Source: Aegilops tauschii subsp. strangulata
Lineage: Eukaryota > Streptophyta > Magnoliopsida > Poales > Poaceae
Assembly (NCBI RefSeq): GCF_002575655.3
Contig: NC_053037.3
Span: forward strand, 50,356,242 to 50,420,241
Direction of reading: 5' to 3'
DNA: 64,000 nt
The notes below the pieces were generated by a model. It had not been told where the DNA came from. It did not search any database and saw only the letters and a list, made by a program, of their open reading frames with translations. The translations under genes and the position numbers were made by a program. Below, one piece after another: positions 54,323 to 64,000 of the stretch (positions within the stretch are counted from its first letter, which is position 1; each line of letters opens with the position of its first letter).

Positions 54323-57003
54323 ATGGCTAGCATCCCCAGTTCTTCCTCCCGCCCCATGGCTCCGAGAAAGGCGATTGGGAGAGATGTTCAGTATCCCAGG
54401 GTCAGCTGAGCAAGCTTCAAACGCAGGGATTCCTTCCCCCCGCGGATCTAGTCCCTGTCCGGGCAGGATTAACCTCTTTTACCGGCGAAGCTCTGGCGCA
54501 AAATTTCCCCAACCCAACTAGGGGGGAGCGAGTGTGCTTCGTATCCTTCTTATTAAGAGGCATCAGATTTCCAATCCATCCTTTCCTCCGAGGTCTCCTG
54601 GAGTACTACGGGCTCCAACTGCACAATTTTACTCCGGCCTCCATCCTGCACATCGCGGGTTTTGTCGCTCTGTGCGAGCTATTCCTGGGCTGCAAGGCCC
54701 ATTTTGAGTTATGGAGGAAGCTTTTCTGCCTCGTCCCTCACACTCAGAAGGGATCGGTATTCGAGGTGAGCGGCGCCGAGATATGGGCATAGCCGGGACC
54801 GGATACCTGTCCGGCACGCCGAAGAAGGCGTCCGAAGAGTGGCCCTTGGAGTGGTTTTATATTGAAGATGTCGCCCCCCGACCCAGTATGAATGGGCCTT
54901 CCCGAATTTTCCAGCGCTCCATTGAAGAAACGCCACAGCTGGCGCCCTCGGAGCTTCGAGGAGGAAGATAGCGCGAAAGTCCAACAATTAATGGGCAAGA
55001 TAAGGACACTCGCCCAGTCTAGATTATTAATAATCGAGGTAATGGGGACTTCCATAGCGCGGGGTGTCCAGCCACTCCAATTCAGAGGGCTCCCTATGTG
55101 GCACTATAATGGGGAAGATGACGCCTCATGCTGCAGACGAAAGGGTCCGGACACCCCTGCCGCCCTGGCCACAATATTGGCCGATCTGTACAAAGGGGAG
55201 AAAGGAGTTTACTCGTCTTAAGCGCCGAGAGGGATTTTCCATGTACAATCCTCCTAACTGGGTGAGTTTTAATCCCACCACCTTACTCAATCTTCTCCCT
55301 GAGTTATGTTAGATTGACATTAACCCGTCCATTTTTAATAGGGACGGCGGAAGGTTGTCGCAGGGATCCATAGCCCTGCTCCACAGCCGGAGGACCATAA
55401 CCGGGACCTCAATCCCGGATACGAGGAGGATCTGGACATATTTGTAGAGCTCCAGGAGGGAGTCTTCTACCAGGCGAGCTATGATGGCATAGAAGTAGCC
55501 ATCGTGGCTGATTATCCTGGCCTCCTCCCTGCTTCATATGTAAGTAGTCAGGAGACATCTCCTCCAAAAGAACTTCCTCATTATGCGTCACCCGCCGCAC
55601 TGTCTCGTGCTCCAAAGGGGAAGCGCTCGGCGCACCATGCCACACCACAGGCGTCTCATAAGAGGGCGGCGCCTGCGCCGGGTGGGTCTTCGAAGAGCAA
55701 GGCGAACGACAATACGACCGAGCCTTCATTAAGGAGGTATGACGCGGTCACATCGAACTGTGACATTGTCCGCTGTGTTTCATCAGGAAGAGTGTTCGCC
55801 GGACTATGTTCGGAGATCCTGCCGGTCGCGCCTCCACCAATCAGGTTCCAGACCCTGCCTCTAGGGCGGGAGCTGATGCGGGAGTACCGCCGGATTGTCC
55901 TCCTTCAGAGGATTCAAATGATGTATCCCTCACGAACTCTGAAGTAGAGAGCGCCAAGAATCATCAGTGCCGAAGAGCCGCTCTTCGTGACCCCAGCTTT
56001 ACTAAAGAGGCTTCAATTCCTTCATCTCGGCTGATGCGTATATCTGAGCTGCTCGGGACGGGCTTGCCAGAGCCACTGACCACCATTTAAAAGATATGCG
56101 GGTAAGTACATTGTACATATCTGGTAATCATATACCAGTAGCCCCCGAGACTTGAAGTAGTTGAAACAACTGATTTAAGGATCATTGTATAATCAGGCAC
56201 TCACGGAGAAGAACGACATGCTGTTTCATGAGCTGGAAAAGTGTCGGACCCAGCTAGCTGTTGTCACCGCCGAACTGGAGAAGTCCAAGGAGGCACCGCC
56301 TGGTAATGTTCCCCTCCATCAGAAAAATATAATCATATACCAGTAATGTTAATACTGTTGTATGTCCCATGGCAGGATCGTTAGATCAATTGAAAGAGAA
56401 ACTGAAGGTCGCGCAAGCGGGTAAACAACAGGCCGAAAGGCAACTGGCCACTGGCGAACGTGTGTTGACGCGGACCAGGGATGATAAGAACAAGCTGCAG
56501 GATTCCAACACCCTGCTGGGCGAAGAGCTAAAAGATGTGCGAGCCCAGCTAGCAGACGCTGTAAAAAAGAACAGAAGGCTACGGGGCGGCATATTCAGTA
56601 TGCGAACTTACCTTCGTGTAATGCGGCAAAGAAATGAGCTAACAGGTTTATGCCTGCAGGTATACTGACTGGCCGTCCCGAAGAGGAAATGTTCGGATCT
56701 CAAGGCGATCTGCTACAAGAGCTGTCCCAAGTGCACGATCGAGCTCGGAAAGCAATGCAGAGTGTTGCCAAGGCTTTATGGCCATCCGCATCCCCTCCAG
56801 GAAGTATGGAGGAGCTTGTGAAGCTATTCAAGGGAGCTCGACGCCGCTTTGGATTATGGAAGATATTGGCTTGCCGGGAAGGCGCACGCGAGGCCTGGGC
56901 CATGGTGAAAACGCTGTACACCAGACTGGATCCGAATCATATGGCCTGGGTCGGGCCTCGGGGGGTCAGATGGGAAAGAAATTCCAGTAAGCTTGGTATA
57001 TGA
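54323..57003 (+). pseudogene. Antisense ORF (aORF) of the Gypsy element, gypsy-type PF04195-like
   Basis: The plus-strand start at 54323 (MASIPSSSSRPMAPRK) and the following frame (54409 on) encode FVSFLLRGIRFPIHPFLRGL and LLEYYGLQLHNFTPASILHI, the hallmark of the plant domain annotated as putative gypsy-type transposon (PF04195). Later parts are helical and charged: a predicted coiled coil at about 56370-56600 (QLKEKLKVAQAGKQQAERQL), then EELVKLFKGARRRFGLWKIL near 56812. The gene runs opposite to gag-pol, in the 3' part of the element. It is split by a TGA at 54407, a frame change near 54780 and further shifts, with likely introns. Function is unknown even in intact relatives. Confidence 0.65.
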
Positions 57004-57903
57004 CGAAGTAAAGATAGCCACCAAGCTTTCACAATAGGATTGTAGGTTAGACAGCCTATTAGACGGTATAGAGGAAGAAGTAGCTTCTGAGTCCAAGTGA
57101 CTATGTACTTCAATTGACAAATTTGTCCCTAGCAGAATTGTAAAATGATTATCATGGCAGACCTTTTCGCTTCGACCTCCGGACCTGAAGGTGCGGAGTG
57201 TTTCCGAATACCATACCGACGATAAATGCCTGGGCATGCGTGGAAACCAGGCGTAGGGGTCATAGTTGCTTGAACAGACAAGTTGTATTCGACTAGCTAT
57301 GTTATATTACTTATTGATTGTAAGAAACATCTTCCAGAGAGAATAGTTCCGTTAAGGGTTCCTTTCCCTGGGTGATCATGCGTTAGTATGCATGCCCAAA
57401 CTGTGATTCGAAAAATCGCAGTATACATAACATCTGGGGGTTCAGAGTGCAATGAGGGTAAAACGTCTTTAGTCCGCCGACCGTTTATTCCCTTAAGAAC
57501 GCCAGCTTTCGGCTTCACCCAGTCTGAGGTACAAGTCCGGATGACCCGGCTGTAACAATCGCAGAGGTGCTCCCTTTATGCCCTAGCCGAACAAACGGGA
57601 ACGTAGGGCATAAGCACATGAGCCAGGCAACCCAGCTTGGCAAAAACTTAAGTCATAAAGGTGCATATAATGGCGAAGAAAAGGTACATATGAGAGAAGG
57701 ACACATATGTTGTGAGCTTGATGCTCGGAAAATGATAATAAGCTTCTGTAAAAGAAGCCCCCAGGTATGATGGGCGTATACATTTAAGGATGTGTGCCTC
57801 ATAAGTGTGCGGTCTAGCCGCATAAGAGCTATAAAGTGAAAGAAAAATTTAAAGAGAGGAAAATTTAAAAAGAAGAACAAGAAAATGAACAATGAGTCCG
57901 GCT
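57004..57903. other. Gypsy spacer between aORF and pol
   Basis: About 900 bp of internal Gypsy DNA with no supported coding region. It separates the converging antisense ORF and pol, and would hold the ends of both transcripts. Confidence 0.5.
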
Positions 57904-60900
57904 TTAGGCGTAGAATCTTCGGAGTCTGGCGGCATTCCACGGGTTCGGCTCTAAGCGATTATCCGATGCGTCACGCAGGCAGTACGCACCTCTAGTGAGA
58001 ACTTCATCTATAATGAAGGGACCCTCCCATTTGGGCTTGAGTTTTTCCTTTTTCTTTTCTGGCAAGCGTAGAACGAGTTCACCAACATTATAAGTCTTGG
58101 ACCGCACTTCTCTGCTTTGGTACCTGCGAGCTTGTTGTTGATAGAATGCGGAACGGGGTTTTGCAACGTCGTGCTCCTCCTCCAGGGCATCTAGACTGCC
58201 ATGCCGATCAAGCTCGGCTTCTCTCTTTTCATACATGCGCACTCAAGGTGAGTCATGAATGATGTCGCAGGGTAAAACAACCTCTGCACCATACACCATG
58301 AAGAATGATGTGTAACCGGTAGTACGATTGGGCATGGTCCGCAGCCCCCAAAGTACGGAGTCGAGCTCCTCGACCCAGTGTTTGTCTGATTCTTTCAAAG
58401 ACCGCACTAGTATGGGCTTAATACCGCTCATGATAAGACCATTAGCTCATTCGACTTGATCGTTTGTTTGTGGGTGATAGACAGAGGCATAATCGAGCTT
58501 GATGCCCAGGTTAGCACACCAGGTTTTCACTTCGTCGGCTGTAAAATTGGAGCCGTTATCGGTGATGATGCTGTGTGGGACACCATAACGATGTACGACA
58601 CCGGATATAAAGTCTATCACTGGTCCGGCTTCAGCCGTTTTAACTGGTTTGGCCTCTATCCACTTAGTGAATTTATCTACCATGACCAGCAGGTATTTTT
58701 CTTATGGCTTCCCCCTTTAAGGGGTCAGACCATGTCAAGCCCCAGACCGCAAAAGGCCAAGTAATGGGGATTGTTTGTAGAGCGGTAGGCGGCATATGGC
58801 TTTGATTGGCGAAAAGTTGGCATCCTACACAACGTTGGACAAGGTCCTGTGCATCTGCTCGGGCCGTCGGCCAGAAGAAACCGGTACGGAAGGCTTTACT
58901 TACAAGGGGCCGAGCCGCGGCGTGGTGACCGCCGAGACCAGCACGGATTTCGGCCAGGAGCTGCCATCCCTCTTCTTCGGAGATGTATCTCTGAAGGACT
59001 CCGGTAGCGCTCTTCTTGTAGAGCTCTCCTTCATGAACCTTGTAGGCTTTCAAACGCCGAACGATGCATCGGGCCTCATTCTGATCCTCAGGGAGCTCTC
59101 GCCTATTGAGGTAGGCCAAGAAGGGTTCGGTCCACGGGGCAATTACTGCCATTATTAGATGGGCCGATGGTGTTATTTCGGTGGCCGAGCCCCCGATGAC
59201 ACCGGTGTTGTGTTCGGAATTTGGGGGTATAATTGGATCTGGACTAGTGTTGCCGCTCTCATCCTGCCACGCCACGGATGGCTTGAAGAGCATTTCCACA
59301 AAGATGTTAGGCGGGACGGGGTCACGCTTGGCGTCCATGCGAGCAAGGACATCCGCCGCTCGATTACTTTCTCGAGCCACATGATGAAACTCGAGTCCCT
59401 CGAATCGAGCTGATATTTTGAGTATGGCGTTACGATAGGCCACCATCTTCGGATCTTTTGCGTCGAAGTCTTCGTTTATTTGGGATATTGCGAGGTTTGA
59501 ATCCCCGCGCACCTCCAGGCGTTGTATGCATATGGAGACAGCCATTCGAAGACCGTGCAATAAGGCCTAGTATTCGGCTGCGTTGTTGGAGTCTGTGTAT
59601 AATATTTGGAGTACGTATTGGACTGTGTCTCCTGTGGGGGACGTTAAGACAACGCCCGCTCCTAAACTGGCCAGCATTTTAGAGCCATCGAAGTGCATGA
59701 CCCAGTTGGAATATGTACCGTACTCTTTAGGGAGTTCGACCTCTGTCCATTCGGCGACGAAGTCAGCCAATACTTCGGATTTGATGGCTCGGCGCGGTTT
59801 GTATGTTATGTCTAATGGCAAGAGCTCAATGGACCACTTGGCAATCCGGCCTGTAGCATCGCAGTTGTTTATTATGTCATTGAGTGGTACTTCGGAAGCC
59901 ACCGTGATCGAGCACTCTTGAAAGTAGTGCCGTAGCTTCTGAGATGCCATGAAGACCGCGTATCCTATCTTTTGGTAATGAGGGTACCGGGATTTGCATG
60001 GTGTGAGGACAGTGGATACATAGTATGCCGGTTTCTGAAGTGGGAATTTATGTCCGTCCTCCTCTCGTTCAACGACGAGCACCGCACTCACCACCTGGTG
60101 TGTTGCAGAGATGTATAATAACATGGGTTCGCCGACGTTTGGCACGGCCAGGATTGGGTTGCTTGCTAAAAGAGCTTTTATTTCTTCCAGTCCGGCCGTT
60201 GCCGCGTCCGTCCACTCGAAGTGGTCGGTGCGTCGGAGCAGGCGATATAGCGGCAATGCCTTTTCTCCTAACCTGGAGATAAAGCGGCTAAAAGCTGCCA
60301 TGCACCTGGCCAGTTTTTGGACCTCTTTGAGGTCTGTTGGTGTAGCCAATTGTGACAAAGCTCAGATTTTGGCTGGGTTTGCCTCAATTCCTCTATTGGA
60401 AACGATGAAGCCCAGCTGTTTTCCGGCGGGGACGCCGAAAACACATTTTTTTGGATTGAGCTTGATGTCATATGTACGGAGGTTGTCGAATATGAGACGC
60501 AGGTCGTCTATTAGTGACTCGACGTGCTTAGTTTTAATGACGACGTCATCCACATATGCTTCGACCGTTTTGCCGATTTGTTTCTCCAGGCATGTTTGAA
60601 TCATGCGTTGGTAGGTGGCGCCTGCGTTTTTCAGCCTGAAGGGCATAGTATTGAAGAAGAAAAGCCCATATGGGGTAATTAATGCCGTTGCGGCTTGATC
60701 GGATTCCTTCATTTTGATTTGATGGTATCCGGAGTATGCGTCGAGGAAGCACAGTGAGTCGTGTCCTGCAGTGGCATCAATGATCTGATCGATGCGGGAG
60801 AGGGGGAAGGGATCCTTAGGGCAGGCCTTGTTGAGGTCTTTGAGATCGACACACAGGCGCCATGATTTGTCCTTCTTTGGTACCATCACCAGGTTTGCTA

Positions 60901-62257
60901 GCCAGTCCAGGTGTTTTATTTCTCTAATGAACCCGGCCTCAATTAACTTGGCTAGCTCCTCCCCCATAGCTTGTCGTTTGGGTTCGGAAAAGCGCCGCAG
61001 TGTTTGCTTGACCGGCTTGTGTCCCTTCAATATATTGAGACTGTGTTCGGCCGACCTGCATGGGATTCCTGGCATATCCGAGGGATGCCAGGCGAATATG
61101 TCCCAGTTCTTGCGCAGGAACGCGTGTAATGCGGCGTCGATCGTTGGGTCCAGCTGTGCCCCGATGGAAGCTGTCTTCTTAGGGTCCGTTGGGTGAACCT
61201 GAAATTTGACTATTTCGTCTGCTGGTGGATTTGGGCCGCTTATCGAGAATTACGTCGTCCCTATCCACCATGGAGCGTAGTGCGGTTAACTCTTCGGCTG
61301 CGAGGGCCTCGGATAGTGCCTCGAGGGCTAGGGATGCGGTTTTGTTTTTGGCGCGGAGTGCTATGTCCGGATCACTGGCGAGAGTGATAATACCGTTGGG
61401 CCCGGGCATCTTCAGCTTCATATACCCGTAATGAGGTATGGCTGGAAAACGCGTGAATGCGTCTCACGCCAACAGAGCGTGATATCCACTGTTGAAAGAG
61501 GCCACTTGGAAGGCTATCTCTTCGGACCGATAGTTCTCCGGTGTGCCGAATACCAGGTCGAGCTTAAATTTTCCTGCACGTCTTGCTTCCCGACTGGGAA
61601 TGATTCCTCGAAAGTTCGTATTACTTTGCTCGATGCGGCTTCTGTCTATTTGCATTTTATTGAGCATGTCCTCGTAGATGAGGTTCAGCCCGCTGCCGCC
61701 GTCCATGAGCACTTTAGTGAGCCGAAAGCCATCCATAATTGGGTTGAGAACCAAGGCGGCTGGTCCCAGACTGAACGAAATTTTGGTTCGTCATCGACAG
61801 TAAAAGTTATGGCCGTGTCGTTCCAAGGATTTATTGTTGCAACTTGGCAGACTTCGGCGATGTCACGTAGTGCCCTCTTGCGCCGATTGTTTGAAGCAAA
61901 AGTCTCGAAGACCGTCAATACTCTGAGGTCGTCGTTTTCCGGAGAGTACTGCTCCGATGTGTTTTTGGTGAGGATATCCTCGCCGCTCTTGGCCACTTGC
62001 CGGAGTATCTAACATGCTCTAAGGCTGTGGGTTGGTTCGGTATCTGGTGTCGTGTGTATTTTGCATGGCTTATCGAGCCATTCCTCAAGAACGGTTCCAC
62101 GTCCCGTAATGGGTTTTATTTTCTTGCCCACGGGGTCGGGTGCGCAGGGAGGGTGCATCCTTTTTGCCCGCCCGGGAGGTGGCGGGAAGGCCGGTGGTTC
62201 CCAGTGAGCTGTCTGAGTTTTCCAAGCGCTTTCCATTGCGCAGTATTTCTGTACTAT
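57904..62257 (-). pseudogene. Gypsy gag (end) and pol remnant: protease, RT, RNase H, integrase
   Basis: Reading the minus strand from 62257: the end of gag; a retropepsin with LMDGGSGLNLIY (near 61690); reverse transcriptase (60358-61075) with LDAYSGYHQIKM and the catalytic YVDD; RNase H with HFDGSK (near 59680); an HHCC-type region with CVGCQLFANQSHMPP (near 58800); an integrase core with VDKFTKWIEAKPV and ITDNGSNFTADEVK (58683-58520); and a C-terminal domain ending NPWNAARLRRFYA at 57904. Breaks include stops near 60361, 59566 and 58446 and small deletions around the first catalytic aspartate of integrase (near 58727). It lies in one order without large losses, so it was a full element before decay. 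Confidence 0.85.
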
Positions 62258-63841
62258 TGCTACCTCTTGAGCACTGCGTTGGTTTTCCATTGAAGAGGAA
62301 AGGGTGATGCAGCAAAGTAGCGTAAGTATTTCCCTCAGTTTTTGAGAACCAAGGTATCAATCCAGTAGGAGGCCACGCACGAGTCCCTCGCACCTACACA
62401 AACAAATAAATCCTCGCAACCAACGTGATAAGGGGTTGTCAATCCCTACACGGTCACTTACAAGAGTGAGATCTGATAGATATGATAAGATAATATTTTT
62501 GGTATTTTTATGATAAAGATGCAAAGTAAAGAAAGTAAAACAAAAACAACGTTAGAAATAACTTGTTGACGGGAGATTAATATGATGGAAACTAGACCCC
62601 GGGGCCAAAGGTTTCACTAGTGGCTTCTCTCAAGAGCATAAGTATTTACGGTGGGTGAACAAATTACTGTTGAGCAATTGACAGAATTGAGCATAGTTAT
62701 GAGAATATCTAGGTATGATCATGTATATAGGCATCACGTCCGAGACAAGTAGACCGACTCCTGCTTGCATCTACTACTATTACTCCACACATCGACCGCT
62801 ATCCAGCATGCATCTAGAGTATTAAGTTCATAAGAACAGAGTAACGCTTTAAGCAAGATGACATGATGTAGAGGGATAAACTCATGCAATATGATATAAA
62901 TCCCATCTTGTTATCCTCGATGGCAACAATACAATACGTGCCTTGCTGCCCCTACTGTCACTGGGAAAGGACACCGCAAGATTGAACCCAAAGCTAAGCA
63001 CTTCTCCCATTGCAAGAAAGATCAATCTAGTAGGCCAAACCAAACTGATAATTCGAAGAGACTTGCAAAGATAACCAATCATACATAAAAGAATTCAGAG
63101 AAGATTCGAATATTGCTCATAGATAAACTTGATCATAAACCCACAATTCATCGATCTCAACAAACACACCGCAAAAGAAGATTACATCGAATAGATCTCC
63201 ACGAGAGAGGGGGAGAACATTGTATTGAGATCCAAAAAGAGAGAAGAAGCCATCTAGCTAATAACTATGGACCCGAAGGTCTGAGGTAAACTACTCACAC
63301 ATCATCGGAGAGGCTATGGGGTTGATGTAGAAGCCCTCCGTGATCGATGCCCCCTCCGGCGGAGCTCCGGAACAGGCCCCAAGATGGGATCTCACGGGTA
63401 CAGAAGATTGCGGTGGTGGAATTAGGTTTTTGGCTCCGTATCTGGTAGTTTGGGGGTACGTAGGTATATATAGGAGGAAGAAGTACGCCGGTGGAGCAAC
63501 AGGGGGCCCACGAGGGTTGAGGGCGCGCCCAGGGGGGTAGGCGCGCCCCCTACCTCGTGCCCTCCTAGTTGATGTCTTGACGTAGGGTCCAAGTCCTCTG
63601 GATCACGTTCGTTCCGAAAATCACGTTCCCGAAGGTTTCATTCCGTTTGGACTCCGTTTGATATTCTTTTTCTGCAGAACTCTGAAATAGGCAAAAAACA
63701 ACAATTCTGGGCTGGGCCTCCGGTTAATAGGTTAGTCCCAAAAATAATATAAAAGTGTATAATAAAGCCCAATAATGTCCAAAACAGAATATAATATAGC
63801 ATGGAACAATAAAAAATTATAGATACGTTGGAGACGTATCA
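62258..63841 (-). mobile_element. 3' LTR of a second Gypsy element, inserted in gag
   Basis: On the minus strand the LTR begins TGATACGTCTCCAACGTATC (at 63841) and ends CTCAAGAGGTAGCA (at 62258); length 1584 bp, TG...CA. A TATA-like CTATATATACC lies near 63465 (minus). It interrupts the gag region of the Fatima-like element; the five bases before it are ACTAT (62253-62257), which should recur after the 5' LTR outside the window. Its sequence is close to the minus-oriented fragments at 38001-38711. Confidence 0.85.
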
Positions 63842-64000
63842 AGCATCCCCAAGCTTAATTCCTGCTCGTCCTCGAGTAGGTAAATGATAAAAACAGAATT
63901 TTTGATGTGGAATGCTACTTGGCATAATTTCAATGTAATTCTTCTTAATTGTGGTATGAATATTCAGATCCGAAAGATTCAAGATAAAAGTTCAATATTG
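63842..64000 (-). mobile_element. Internal 3' end of the second Gypsy element
   Basis: Immediately next to the LTR, the minus strand reads TTAAGCTTGGGGATGCT (63842-63858), a polypurine tract. It is preceded by CTTGGAGGACGAGCAGG-like DNA (plus strand CCTGCTCGTCCTCGAG). This proves the LTR is the 3' one and that the element body extends rightwards out of the window. Confidence 0.8.

Larger units (their letters stand above)
53532..62257 (-). mobile_element. Fatima-like Gypsy retrotransposon, minus orientation, 3' part
   Basis: The 3' LTR is 53532-54004 (473 bp, TG...CA on the plus strand). Next to it, 54005-54016 read on the minus strand is ATCGGGGGCTAC, a polypurine tract. The minus-strand LTR has a TATA box (TATATAAACC, 53791-53800). 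Going right: an antisense ORF (54323-57003), a spacer, then pol and the end of gag on the minus strand to 62257, where another Gypsy is inserted. The rest of gag, the primer-binding site and the 5' LTR lie beyond that insertion. The family name is recalled from the LTR and is unverified. Confidence 0.8.

Noticed and set aside
1..64000. CRISPR arrays, operons, rRNA genes, or a new multi-gene defence or biosynthetic system
   Set aside because: No spaced direct repeats of CRISPR type, no rRNA, and only two host genes with unrelated functions. All other coding sequence belongs to transposons.

Overview
This is plant nuclear DNA, almost certainly from a Triticeae grass (wheat, Aegilops or barley group). 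It holds two intact-looking genes in a gene-friendly left half, then about 26 kb of transposons inserted into one another. The grass assignment rests on a GC-rich first exon followed by AT-rich introns, abundant Stowaway MITEs with CTCCCTCCGT ends, an Au-type SINE, Angela/WIS/BARE-like Copia LTRs, Fatima- and Sabrina-like Gypsy LTRs, and grass-type proteins. No prokaryotic or organellar gene set is present. Transposon family names are from memory and were not checked by search.

Genes. (1) Positions 1172-21742 (+) carry a complete 24-exon gene for the plant RST1 (RESURRECTION1/focadhesin-like) protein. All junctions are GT-AG, every phase agrees, and the spliced frame is 1833 codons plus a stop. 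Its exons are clean, but several long introns hold retroposons or MITEs. Intron 18 is 7.3 kb because a 6.57 kb LINE (minus strand, 16-bp target duplication) landed inside a Stowaway MITE. (2) Positions 31008-31781 (+) encode a 257-residue class I LOB-domain transcription factor, most probably the grass RAMOSA2 (RA2; barley VRS4) orthologue. A probable 5'-UTR intron spans 30427-30997.

Spacer DNA. Between the genes (about 21.7-30 kb) there are nested MITEs, a tiny TRIM/SMART-like LTR element in tandem form, and two micro-insertions of about 20 bp, each with a perfect 16-bp target duplication. From 31.8 to 38.0 kb I recognise no gene, only AT-rich low-complexity DNA and unidentified sequence.

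Transposon nest (38-64 kb). Gypsy LTR pieces (38.0-41.2 kb) abut an En/Spm-like DNA transposon fragment (41.2-43.8 kb). A Copia element begins at 43810. A CACTA element begins at 48843 inside its pol gene. That CACTA element is split by a solo Copia LTR (49759-51355, flanked by CCAAG on both sides) and by a Fatima-like Gypsy (from 53532, minus strand, with a plus-strand antisense ORF). The Gypsy is in turn split in gag by another Gypsy element whose 3' LTR is 62258-63841 and whose body runs off the window. All transposon coding regions carry stops or frameshifts.

I found no new biosynthetic, defence or CRISPR-like system. The most unusual observations are the insertion archaeology (LINE in MITE, micro-insertions with long target duplications, the tandem TRIM, the multi-level nest) and the RST1-RA2 gene pair.
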